Shown: piece by piece, positions 16,776 through 25,900 of the stretch
Layout: each line of letters begins with the position of its first letter
How positions within the stretch are numbered: position 1 is the first letter of the stretch
Origin: Candidatus Phocaeicola faecipullorum
Lineage (GTDB): Bacteria; Bacteroidota; Bacteroidia; Bacteroidales; Bacteroidaceae
DNA length: 33,179 nucleotides
NCBI GenBank assembly: GCA_018884025.1
Contig: JAHLFB010000020.1
Span: forward strand, 1-33,179
Direction: 5' to 3'
Notes under the pieces: generated by a model
Database searches by the model: none
Told to the model about the DNA's origin: nothing
What the model saw: the letters and a program-made list of their open reading frames with translations, nothing else
Made by a program: the position numbers and the translations under genes

Positions 16776-17924
16776 TCAATCATTTCCGCATTCCATCTTA
16801 TGCAAACACCTGATAAACTTATCTATAAAACAATCCACCTCCGATTTTGATACACTCAATGGCGGCAATATCCTCAGAACATTTTTTCCTGAGTATCCGG
16901 TAAATATATGATAATCATAAAGCAAAGAATTGCGGATATCAGATACTGAAACTGTAAACTCAATCCCTATCATCAGTCCACGCCCTCTCACTTCCATTAT
17001 TAACGGATAACTCAAAGATCGTAATTTACTGATAAAATAAGAACCTACTTCATTGGCATTCTCAATAAGGTGTTCATCTTTCATAACCTGAATAACAGAC
17101 AATGCAGCTGCACATCCCAGATGATTTCCTCCAAACGTGGTTCCAAGCATTCCCTTACACGGCTTGAAAGCATCACTTATCAATACTCCAGAGAAAGGAA
17201 AACCATTTGCTATGCCTTTTGCCACAGTAATGATGTCAGGTTTTATGCCGCACCATTGATGGGCAAAGAACTTTCCTGTACGTCCGTAACCGGATTGTAT
17301 CTCATCCAGAATGAGAACGGCATTATACTGTTGGGTAAGCTTCCTTAAAGCCTTGAGGAATTCATCATCAGGAATTCTTATTCCTCCCACTCCCGATATA
17401 CCTTCTATTATCACAGCACATACATCACCTTTACGCAGCACGTCCTCAACCTCAGCAATATCCATATCTGCAAAATAGACATTGTCATTAGAATTAATAG
17501 GTGCGGTTATCAGTGGGTTGTCTGTCACTTCTACTGCAGCAGACGTACGGCCATGGAAAGAACTCTTGAAAGCTATAACCTTTTTCTTTCCGGTATGAAA
17601 CGATGCCAGTTTAAGGGCATTCTCGTTGGCTTCGGCTCCCGAATTGACAAAGAACGCACTGTAATCCGGATAACCGGATATTTCCCCTAATTCGTATGCA
17701 AGTTTTTCCTGGAGTTTATTAATCACAGAATTAGAATAGAACATCAGATTCTGCATCTGCTCATACATACACTTTATCAGATATGGATGAGAGTGTCCAA
17801 TTGATATTACAGCATGTCCACCATAGAAATCCATATATGAATTTCCGACTTCATCATATACATAACACCCTTTTCCACGAACTATATTTATTGGAAATAC
17901 AGAATATACATCAAACAAATTCAT
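16776..17924 (-). CDS. argD: Class III aminotransferase, acetylornithine/succinylornithine aminotransferase type
   Basis: A 382-residue PLP enzyme that transfers the delta-amino group of N-acyl-ornithine in arginine synthesis (Bacteroides are known to use N-succinyl intermediates). The frame can be extended to TTG at 17930, but ATG at 17924 is preferred. FDVY...INIVRGKGCYVYDEVG begins the fold. NSGAEAN (94-100) and DEIQSGYGRTG (207-217) are cofactor-site motifs, and AKGIANGFP holds the PLP lysine (Lys236). GTTFGGNHLGCAAAL follows. Length and motifs match Bacteroidales ArgD, but none of the other arg genes is adjacent. It follows the NimA-like gene by 21 bp, so it may be a second copy or a relative acting on another omega-amino substrate. 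Confidence 0.82.
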   Translation of the reverse strand: MNLFDVYSVFPINIVRGKGCYVYDEVGNSYMDFYGGHAVISIGHSHPYLIKCMYEQMQNLMFYSNSVINKLQEKLAYELGEISGYPDYSAFFVNSGAEANENALKLASFHTGKKKVIAFKSSFHGRTSAAVEVTDNPLITAPINSNDNVYFADMDIAEVEDVLRKGDVCAVIIEGISGVGGIRIPDDEFLKALRKLTQQYNAVLILDEIQSGYGRTGKFFAHQWCGIKPDIITVAKGIANGFPFSGVLISDAFKPCKGMLGTTFGGNHLGCAAALSVIQVMKDEHLIENANEVGSYFISKLRSLSYPLIMEVRGRGLMIGIEFTVSVSDIRNSLLYDYHIFTGYSGKNVLRILPPLSVSKSEVDCFIDKFIRCLHKMECGND

Positions 17925-17945
17925 AAGCAATTCTTTAGTATTATA

Positions 17946-18479
17946 TTATTCCATCCTGCCATACTTCATCTCATCACCATTTTTATCGTACTGCTTACGC
18001 TTCCCTGTCGGAGGATCCAATAAGATTATCCTGACAACTACCGTACGATGAAGACTTCTTTCAACCGCTTCTTCGAAAGCATCCATATGTTTTGGCAAGA
18101 AGCGTTGACTTATCAATCTCAGAGCCAGTACCTTTTCATAATCGTCAGTTACAACTTCAGCCTTGCCGAATGCGATAGCCGAGCGATACTGAAGAGTGAA
18201 TGTTCCGTCTTTAGGTCCTACAGTAGGCTGGCATTTAGTTACAGCAGAAAGGCATACTTCCGGATTCACAGCAATGGCATCAAGTTTATCTCCCTCCGGA
18301 GCACAATGAAAATACCATACATTATCATCTTTACTTGCAAGAGAAAGAGGCACACCGTATGCAGTACCATCTGCTCTGGTAAAACTGACAGTTATATACG
18401 GAGCCTTTCTCATCACCTCCAATGCCCATTGGCTGTCCATTTCACGACTTGTTTTTCTCATATTCCATAAATTAATCAT
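17946..18479 (-). CDS. NimA-like / pyridoxamine 5'-phosphate oxidase-family flavoprotein
   Basis: A 177-residue split-barrel protein. The stretch VWYFHCAPEGDKLDAI (54-69), preceded by AYGVPLSLASKDD and followed by QYRSAIAFGKAEV, is typical of the NimA branch of the pyridoxamine-phosphate-oxidase-like family, which binds FMN or a related cofactor. Some members reduce 5-nitroimidazoles, but most chromosomal copies have no proven role. A second ATG at 18461 (residue 7, MRKTSREM) would leave a more normal leader after the -7 box at 18490-18497. The gene is divergent from a Crp/Fnr regulator and is followed by the aminotransferase 21 bp later. Antibiotic resistance should not be assumed. Confidence 0.85.
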   Translation of the reverse strand: MINLWNMRKTSREMDSQWALEVMRKAPYITVSFTRADGTAYGVPLSLASKDDNVWYFHCAPEGDKLDAIAVNPEVCLSAVTKCQPTVGPKDGTFTLQYRSAIAFGKAEVVTDDYEKVLALRLISQRFLPKHMDAFEEAVERSLHRTVVVRIILLDPPTGKRKQYDKNGDEMKYGRME

Positions 18480-18489
18480 TCAACTGCCA

Positions 18490-18497
18490 CAAAAATA
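18490..18497 (-). promoter_or_regulatory. -7 box of the NimA-like/aminotransferase operon
   Basis: The minus strand reads TATTTTTG, an exact TAnnTTTG match, only 11 bp before the ATG at 18479. That short distance favours translation from ATG 18461. Confidence 0.45.
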
Positions 18498-18581
18498 CTA
18501 TCATTACATCAATCAGTATGTAAGATTTATGACAGAGACCTGCATTTGGCAATAAATTAAAGACATTAATACGTAAATATA

Positions 18582-18613
18582 TTTGACTATTAAAGATTAA
18601 ACAGATACTTTTG
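18582..18613 (+). promoter_or_regulatory. Consensus Bacteroidales promoter of the Crp/Fnr gene
   Basis: TTTG at 18582-18585 and TACTTTTG at 18606-18613 are separated by exactly 20 bp, a complete match to the TTTG-N19-21-TAnnTTTG promoter. The ATG follows 22 bp later. This is the best promoter in the window. Confidence 0.8.
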
Positions 18614-18619
18614 TATCTG
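18602..18619. promoter_or_regulatory. Palindromic operator overlapping the Crp/Fnr -7 box
   Basis: CAGATACTTTTGTATCTG is a perfect inverted repeat (7-bp arms, TTTT centre) lying over the -7 box and the start-site region. A dimeric regulator bound here would block RNA polymerase, so the natural candidate is the Crp/Fnr protein repressing its own gene; another repressor is possible. Confidence 0.6.
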
Positions 18620-18635
18620 AAACCGTAAAGCAAAG

Positions 18636-19328
18636 ATGAAAACAATAACTTTCGATAATTACTACAAGGAGAAACTGCTGTCAATACCACTGTTCTGTGA
18701 TTTACCTGACAACATTAAACACGAGATTATCAAAAAGCTTGATGTAAAACTTTATGATATTGATGAAAACGCAGTGGTATTGGAACAGGGTAATGTATGC
18801 TGCAATCTGTATGTACTTCTAAAAGGTACATTGGAAGTAAATATCATCGATGCTAACGCCAACGAGGTCCTGATAGAATATATAGAATCGCCAAGGGCAT
18901 TTGCCACACCTCACCTCTTCAAGAAGGACAACCGTCTGCCCGCTACATTTAAAACTATAGAGAGATCTGTATTACTGACAGCTACCAAAGATTCCACATT
19001 CGAGCTGATAAGCAAATACCCTGATATATTAAAGAATTTCCTTTGTGTCTCGGGAAATTGCAATGTGTGCACCACAATGCGACTGGATGTACTGTCCAGA
19101 AAAACCATCCGCGAAAGAATACTGGTATATCTGATGAAAAGAATTGACAAAGGGACATCAACAATAAAACTTACGCATACCATCACCCAGCTGGCAGAAT
19201 ACATTAATGTCACACGCCCTGCCCTATCAACAGAATTCAACAAGATGGAGAAGGAAGGCATTATTACTAGAAAGGGAAATAATAACATTGAATTGAATCT
19301 TAAAGCTATAAGAAACATTGTCCTATAG
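18636..19328 (+). CDS. Crp/Fnr-family transcriptional regulator with C-terminal-half cysteine cluster
   Basis: A 230-residue regulator. The N-terminal cyclic-nucleotide-binding-like beta-roll covers about residues 18-125 (PLFCDLPDNIKHEII, VLEQGNVCCNLYVLLKGTLEV). The dimer helix follows, and the HTH_Crp helix-turn-helix is near 172-200 (TITQLAEYINVTRPALSTEF). It lacks the N-terminal cysteine set of FNR, yet six cysteines are present: 21, 55, 56, 137, 142 and 145. The last three form C-x4-C-x2-C (LCVSGNCNVC) at the start of the dimer helix, which could bind a metal cluster or sense redox or NO. Divergence from the NimA-like flavoprotein suggests that operon is its target. Transcription starts from a perfect promoter covered by a palindrome. 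Confidence 0.9.
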   Translation: MKTITFDNYYKEKLLSIPLFCDLPDNIKHEIIKKLDVKLYDIDENAVVLEQGNVCCNLYVLLKGTLEVNIIDANANEVLIEYIESPRAFATPHLFKKDNRLPATFKTIERSVLLTATKDSTFELISKYPDILKNFLCVSGNCNVCTTMRLDVLSRKTIRERILVYLMKRIDKGTSTIKLTHTITQLAEYINVTRPALSTEFNKMEKEGIITRKGNNNIELNLKAIRNIVL

Positions 19329-19404
19329 AAGGAAATCTGGAATGAATCTGATAAAAAAACAAAAACGACTAAGTACAATCTATAAATATAACTTATGTTT
19401 TTAT

Positions 19405-19467
19405 AAACCACACTGTGATTTATAGAAATAACACTGTGATTTGTACAAACCACAGTGTGGTTTAAAG
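19405..19467. repeat. Three palindromic units at exact 21-bp spacing
   Basis: Three 17-bp palindrome-like units occur at 19405-19421 (AAACCACACTGTGATTT), 19426-19442 (AAATAACACTGTGATTT) and 19447-19463 (AAACCACAGTGTGGTTT). Their centres are at 19413, 19434 and 19455, exactly 21 bp apart, with 4-bp spacers. Unit 3 has perfect 8-bp arms about one base. Units 1 and 3 are also complementary over 17 bp with one mismatch. The array lies between two convergent gene ends, yet a proper terminator exists separately at 19560-19610. The 303-bp spacer holds no gene. Confidence 0.8.
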
Positions 19468-19559
19468 TAATCATCAAGGAGTTTACAAGAAAAAAACTTA
19501 GGAATGACAATTTTCATCACTGAAAATTATTATCTCAAACTAAAAGTGTACAGATATAT

Positions 19560-19610
19560 AAAAAGACAGATGATGTACCATGAAAATAATGATACATCAT
19601 CTGTCTTTTT
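19560..19610. terminator. Bidirectional terminator between the Crp/Fnr and protease genes
   Basis: Perfect 18-bp inverted repeat (AAAAAGACAGATGATGTA at 19560-19577, TACATCATCTGTCTTTTT at 19593-19610) with A-run and T-run at its ends, so it can stop transcription in both directions. It is 22 bp after the protease stop on the minus strand. Confidence 0.9.
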
Positions 19611-19631
19611 ATTATATTTGATAGATTTATC

Positions 19632-22600
19632 TTACTTGTTCGAATCAATCTCTTTCAGCAATTCCTCTACTGCTGTTTTCAGCTGAGTATCCTCACCTTT
19701 AACAATAGTTTCAGGAGAGTTCAAAATGTATATATCCGGTTCAAGCTGTGTATTTTCCAGATAGCTTCCATCAGGCAAACGATAACCTACAACAGGAATA
19801 CCGAATACCAGTGTAGGATCCTGAAGACGCTCCCAATTGACACTTGTCATAGTTCCTGGAACAGGAGCACCCACCAGTTTACCTATTCCCCTATGCTTAT
19901 ATACCCAAGGAGTTCCATGAGCATTAGAGTAATTGGCCTCACACTGAAGCATAATAGAAGGCTTGTTCCATCTGCGGCTTGGCATATCACAAGCTTCACG
20001 ACCTCTTACCACCTGTGTGAAATACTTTTTGCCACTAAACAGTACCTCGATATCCTCATGCAGGCGACCTCCACCATTGAAACGTGTATCGATAACAATT
20101 CCTTCACAATTATTGTACTTACCTAAGATATCAGAATATACTGTACGGAAGCTTCCGTCGTCCATAGACTGGATATGAACATAACCCAAACGTCCACCGG
20201 AAAGTTTCTCTACCTCCTCAGCACGCTGCTTAACCCAACGTTTATACAGAAGGGAACTCATAGCACCACTTGTAACCGGCTTAACTACTTCATCCCATCT
20301 TTCACCGGATTCTGGATTATAAACAGATACAAGCACCTTCTTTCCAGCCTTCCCGTTAAGCAGATTAGTATAGTCTGTATCCTTGTCTATAACACTGCCG
20401 TCAATCTTTTCAATTATATTTCCGGCCTCAACTTTAGAGTTCTTTCTGTCGAATGGACCTTTGGTCACAACTTCAGAAATACGAAGTCCCTTGCCTGAGT
20501 ATTCCCAGTCATACAGTAATCCCAAGTTGGCTGTAGCCTCAGTCTTTGAAGACGGACGGTAGCTTGCACCGGTATGAGAAACATTAAGCTCGCCAAGCCA
20601 CTCACTAAGCATCTCGGCAAAGTCATAATTATTAGAGATATGAGGCAAGAAACGGCGATAAGCCTCGGTAAGTCCTTCCCAATCTACTCCATGCATATTA
20701 ACCTCATAGAAACGTTTCTTCTCCTGTTTATATATATGATTAAACATATACTCACGTTCAGCTGCAAGGTCCATTTTCATTTCAGCCTTATATGTTATAG
20801 GCTTCAGAGACTCGGACGAAGCATCCATTTTCTGCATATTGCTTCCGCCAAGAATAAATACAGCCTTACCTTCCTTATCGGTCTGCATGTCTCCCCATCC
20901 GGCATCCATCTTATGAAGGAGCTTGGTTTCCTTTTTCCTCAAATCCAACTTCCACATATCATATCCACCCTCGAATGAAGACAGATAGTAAAGCTTTTCT
21001 CCATCCTTTGAAATAATAGCAGAAGCAATGCTTGATGAGTTAGGAGTAAGACGGACAATGCGGTCTTCTATGCCTTCTGTTTCAACTTCAACAGGTTTTA
21101 CAGATTCTTCGTCCTTCTTGTCGGCATCATCACCCTTCTTTGATTTTTTATCGTCTTTTTTTGAACCTTTGCCACCCTTAGAGTTATTTTCCTTCTTGGA
21201 AGCCTTCTCCTGCTCTTCCTTCAGAGCTTTCTCTATTTCATAATCCTCCTTGCTAAGACAGAATTTATCGTATGAGTCCTGATTCATGAAAACTATCATC
21301 ACATCATCCAGCGAGCCCCATGAAGCATGATTGCGCATACCGTATCTCTCGGTAGTGAAAAGAAGAGCATTACCATCCATAACCCATCGAGGAGAACCGC
21401 TTGTGTAACCGCTTCCTGTAATATTCACAATATCTCCTTTTCCGTCGGCCTTAACAATACCTATATCAGTGTAAGGATCGTGTTTGTGACCTATAAATTC
21501 AAGAGTGAACCACTTTCCGTCAGGACTCCATGAATACTCAAATCCTCCGTAAGTATTATACCATGTAGAACCATCGGTAATCTGTCTTACTTTCTTCGAT
21601 TCTAGGTTCACCACCATAAGTTTGTTTCTGTCTTCAATGAAAGCCACTTCCTTACCGTCGGGAGAGAACTTAGGATATCCACGTTCCACCGATGTTGAAG
21701 GCAGCAAAGCTTCTTCCTCTATAAGTGTGGCGTTAGGGAAATTAGGATCATCCTTACGGGCAATCTTAGCCAGATATAGTCCCCAGTTGCCTCCTCTTTC
21801 GCTTGCATAAACCAAGGTACGGTTGTCTGCCCCGAAAGAAACACCTTTCTCCGCTTCCGGAGTATTGGTTATCTGCTTGGTGGTATTGTATTCTACAGAA
21901 GTCACAAAAACCTCACCACGCACAATAAATGCCACCTGTTTACCGTCTGGAGATACTACCGCCTCACTTGCGCCACGTGTGAAGCTCATATTTTCAGGTA
22001 TATCCTCATCATCCCTCACAACAGTAACATTCAGTTTCTTTGGCTTTTCACCAAGATTCTGAGTATAAATCTCACCATTATAAGAGTAGCACAATTTATT
22101 TCCGTCACCAACCGAAAGGAATCTTACCGGATGAACCTTAAAGTCGGAAATCTGACTCACATTCTTTGGGTCCGACAGTGGGAAAGAATAAACATTAAAA
22201 GATCCTCCGTTTCTTTCACTCAGGAAGAACACAGTCTTCTCATCATCCGAGAATACAGGATTTCTGTCTTCACCTGCACGCTCTGTAAGATTGGTATGCT
22301 TTCCGCTTTTAGTATCATATAACCAGACATCGCGTGTTACAGAAGAAGTATGATGTTTTCTCCACTCGTCTTCATACCCCTTACAGTCCTGATACAGGAA
22401 TAAATCGCCTTCATTATTAAACTCAACCATTTCGGCAGGAGTGGCAAGGACCTGTAAAGTTTTTCCTCCTTCTGCAGGAACTTTATAAAGTTCTGTCATA
22501 GCCGCAGTAGGAAAAAGAGCACTCTGAGCAGGGTCCTGAATAGAGGTGGAAAAATAAACAAACTTGCCGTCGGGACTGAAAGCTGTAGGAATCTCTGACG

Positions 22601-22925
22601 CAGAATTAAGAGTAAGCCTGCGGGCAGAACCACCATCAGCCGACATAATGAATACATCCTGATTACCATAACGGTCGCTTGCAAAAGCTATTTGCTTACC
22701 GTCTGGCGACCATACCGGGTCCGACTCGTACGACTCCTGTGTGGTAAGCTGAACAGCCTGTCCACCATCGGAACTAACCTTATACATATCTCCCTTATAG
22801 CAGAAAACCACTGACTTACCATCGGGTGATATGCGTACATCACGCATCCATAAAGGATTAATACTTGCAGCCTGAGCAGTCAAAGCTCCTGCACCAAGTA
22901 TCAGCATTAGAATATTCTTTCTCAT
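19632..22925 (-). CDS. Periplasmic tricorn-like S41 protease with beta-propeller domains
   Basis: A 1097-residue exported protease. Residues 1-19 are a signal peptide (ending TAQA). Repeated SPDGK-type blades (about 25-550) form TolB/WD40-like propellers. A Lys/Asp-rich low-complexity linker (about 575-625) follows, then further blades, a PDZ-like domain (about 800-870) and the S41 protease core. The tricorn catalytic set is visible: Ser783-His784 in NVSHTGASY, the nucleophile Ser1000 in NYSNAHG and Glu1062 in TQLEPDI. Spacing nearly equals that of archaeal tricorn (S745, H746, S965, E1023), so the enzyme should be active. IVIDTRFNGGG is the family glycine motif. It likely trims peptides in the periplasm. 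It starts 37 bp after mfd and is probably transcribed with it. Confidence 0.92.
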   Translation of the reverse strand: MRKNILMLILGAGALTAQAASINPLWMRDVRISPDGKSVVFCYKGDMYKVSSDGGQAVQLTTQESYESDPVWSPDGKQIAFASDRYGNQDVFIMSADGGSARRLTLNSASEIPTAFSPDGKFVYFSTSIQDPAQSALFPTAAMTELYKVPAEGGKTLQVLATPAEMVEFNNEGDLFLYQDCKGYEDEWRKHHTSSVTRDVWLYDTKSGKHTNLTERAGEDRNPVFSDDEKTVFFLSERNGGSFNVYSFPLSDPKNVSQISDFKVHPVRFLSVGDGNKLCYSYNGEIYTQNLGEKPKKLNVTVVRDDEDIPENMSFTRGASEAVVSPDGKQVAFIVRGEVFVTSVEYNTTKQITNTPEAEKGVSFGADNRTLVYASERGGNWGLYLAKIARKDDPNFPNATLIEEEALLPSTSVERGYPKFSPDGKEVAFIEDRNKLMVVNLESKKVRQITDGSTWYNTYGGFEYSWSPDGKWFTLEFIGHKHDPYTDIGIVKADGKGDIVNITGSGYTSGSPRWVMDGNALLFTTERYGMRNHASWGSLDDVMIVFMNQDSYDKFCLSKEDYEIEKALKEEQEKASKKENNSKGGKGSKKDDKKSKKGDDADKKDEESVKPVEVETEGIEDRIVRLTPNSSSIASAIISKDGEKLYYLSSFEGGYDMWKLDLRKKETKLLHKMDAGWGDMQTDKEGKAVFILGGSNMQKMDASSESLKPITYKAEMKMDLAAEREYMFNHIYKQEKKRFYEVNMHGVDWEGLTEAYRRFLPHISNNYDFAEMLSEWLGELNVSHTGASYRPSSKTEATANLGLLYDWEYSGKGLRISEVVTKGPFDRKNSKVEAGNIIEKIDGSVIDKDTDYTNLLNGKAGKKVLVSVYNPESGERWDEVVKPVTSGAMSSLLYKRWVKQRAEEVEKLSGGRLGYVHIQSMDDGSFRTVYSDILGKYNNCEGIVIDTRFNGGGRLHEDIEVLFSGKKYFTQVVRGREACDMPSRRWNKPSIMLQCEANYSNAHGTPWVYKHRGIGKLVGAPVPGTMTSVNWERLQDPTLVFGIPVVGYRLPDGSYLENTQLEPDIYILNSPETIVKGEDTQLKTAVEELLKEIDSNK

Positions 22926-22962
22926 TATTCAAATATTATATTTCAGTTCTATATTATTTTAT

Positions 22963-25900
22963 TTATCCAGCTTGTATGCTCGTTATCTCCTGCAACTCTC
23001 TTACAGCCGACTGAACATCTTTTATATCCTTTATCACCATGCTACGTTTCCCGTTCTGTTCCCTGAGATTGCAGGCACGAGGATATCTCGACATATATCC
23101 TATTATTTTGCCGAATGCTTCGCTCTGATAATACGGACTGTCAGGATTACTTACAAAGAACAATGTCATGCGTCCGGACTTCAAGAATATCTTCTCAATA
23201 CCAAGACGTTTGGCAATACGTCTGAGCGGAACAATGCGTATCAGCTCCTCCCCTTCAGGCGGAATGGCCCCGAAGCGGTCTCTCAGGCGGGCTTTGAAAT
23301 CTTCCACGTCTTTGTCCAGTTCCAGTTTGTCAAGTTCACGGTATAGCAACATCCTTTCGCTGCTGCTTGGTATGTACTCGTTAGGGAACAACAATTCCAA
23401 ATCGCTTTCAACGGTACATTCATCAACAAAGCCTTCGCCGCTTATTACTTCATCACCAGCCTTTATTTCATCCGCATAAAGATCGGCAAACTCATCGTTC
23501 TTAAGCTCCGTAACAGCTTCTGCCAAAATCTTCTGATATGTTTCATAACCAAGGTCTGCTATGAAACCGCTCTGTTCGGCTCCAAGCATATTTCCCGCTC
23601 CTCTGATATCCAAGTCCTGCATCGCAATGTGTATTCCACTGCCAAGGTCACTGAAATTCTCTATTGCCTGCAAACGGCGGCGTGCCTCCGGAGTAAGAGA
23701 ACTGAGAGGAGGAGCAAGCAGATAGCAGAACGCCTTTTTGTTGCTTCTTCCCACACGACCTCTCATCTGGTGCAAATCACTAAGTCCGAAATTCTGTGCC
23801 TGATTTATTATTATGGTATTGGCATTCGGTATGTCTATACCGCTTTCGATAATTGTGGTTGCCAGCAGAACGTCATAATCGTAATTGACAAAGCCGAAAA
23901 TTATTTTCTCCAGTTCTTCGGGCTGCATCTGTCCGTGACCTATACAGACTCTGCAATCAGGGATGTTTCTTTCAATCATGGCCTTGAGCTCAGCCAGATT
24001 CTGAATACGGTTGTTCACAAAGAATACCTGACCGTTACGACTCATTTCAAAGTTTATCGCCTCGGTTATTATTTCTTCATTGAACGTATGAACTTCAGTT
24101 TGTATAGGATACCTGTTTGGAGGAGGAGTCTGTATGACAGACAAGTCTCTTGCTCCCATAAGAGAGAACTGCAATGTACGCGGTATAGGCGTGGCTGTCA
24201 TGGTAAGAGTATCCACATTCACCTTTATCTGGCGAAGTTTCTCCTTTACGCTTACTCCGAACTTCTGCTCCTCGTCTATGATGAGAAGTCCCAAGTCCTT
24301 AAATTTCACGTTTTTGCCTATAATCTTATGTGTACCTATGAGTATATTCACCTCTCCGTCCGCCAGTTCCTTTAGGATACGGGTGGTATCTTTTGCCGAA
24401 CGCGCGCGGCTGAGGTATTCCACCTTGCACGGAAAACCTTCAAGTCTCTTACTGAATGTCTGGAAATGCTGGTAAGCGAGAACTGTGGTAGGAACGAGAA
24501 CAGCTACCTGCTTGTTATCAGCCACAGCCTTGAAAGCAGCTCTTATAGCGACCTCCGTTTTCCCGAAGCCAACATCGCCGCAAACCAGACGGTCCATAGG
24601 GCGGTCGCTCTCCATGTCTGCCTTTACGTCATGCGTAGCTTTAGACTGGTCTGGAGTGTCCTCATACAGGAAAGAAGCCTCAAGCTCGTGCTGCAGAAAA
24701 CTGTCCGGACTATACTTGAAGCCCTTCTCCTGCTTGCGCTGGGAATAAAGCTTTATAAGGTCACGCGCAATATCCTTTATCTTGGTCTTGGTTCGCTCCT
24801 TGATTTTTTCCCACGCTCCAGTACCAAGTTTACTTATTCGCGGCGGTTCTCCTTCCTTACCCTTATATTTGGATATTTTGTGCAATGAATGTATTGACAC
24901 AAACACTACATCGTCGTTCTGATAAACCAGTTTGATTACTTCCTGTGTAGAATTTCCGTTAGGAATGCGTACAAGTCCGGCAAAACGCCCTATACCATGG
25001 TCAATATGTACAACATAATCGCCCGGCTCAAACTGATTCAGCTCTTTCAGCGACAGAGCTACCTTTCCGCTACGTGCCTTGTCACTGCGGAGATTATATT
25101 TATGAAATCGGTCGAATATCTGATGATCAGTAAAAATACACATACGCAACGTATGGTCAACAAAGCCCTCGTGCAACGTACGGTCAACAGGTTCAAACCC
25201 GATATTATCATTTCTTTCCTTGAATATATCTTTCAGACGGTCTGTCTGTTTTGAACTGTCGGAACATATGTAAATCTTATACCCTCTTTGAAGGAAATCA
25301 GTCAAAGAAGACGATACCATATCAAAATTCTTATGGAAAATCGGCTGTACAGAAGTCTCGAAATCCAGTTTGGACTGTGGAGTACCTATTGGTTTCGCCC
25401 CGAAATCTATCCTTCGGAAACACAGAGCCTTGCTTGTAAAGTCTGTTCCGGTTATTATGGTCTTTTGTATATCCGGAAGTTCTGCGCCATTATCTTCCGA
25501 TGCAGCTATGGCTTGAGGAGCAACAGCATCATCATGAACAGACTGAATTTTTTCTCTTACCCACAACAAATCTTTCACACACAATACAGTGTCAGACGGA
25601 AGGAAATCAAGAAAGGTAACAGTATCAGCTGTAACCCCAGCCAACTCTGGAACTATATTGACAGAAGTCTTTTTATCTTTTGACAACTGTGTCTCAACCT
25701 CAAAAGTCCTTATGCTATCTATCTCGTCGCCAAAAAAATCTACACGGTAAGGATATTCCGACGCAAAAGAGAACACGTCGAGTATGCTTCCTCTGGTAGC
25801 AAACTGTCCGGGCTCATAGACATAGTCCACATGCTCAAAGCCTAAGCCAACCAACTGTGCGGATATGGTTTCCGTCTCTATATTCTGCCCGACCTTAAGC

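Noticed and set aside
18911-19510. 199-codon minus-strand frame opposite the Crp/Fnr gene
   Set aside because: Its translation is hydrophobic low-complexity sequence lying antisense to a gene with clear domains, and its start falls in the palindrome-array spacer.
23629-24375. 248-codon plus-strand frame within mfd
   Set aside because: Antisense to the conserved helicase region of mfd; no domain and no promoter.
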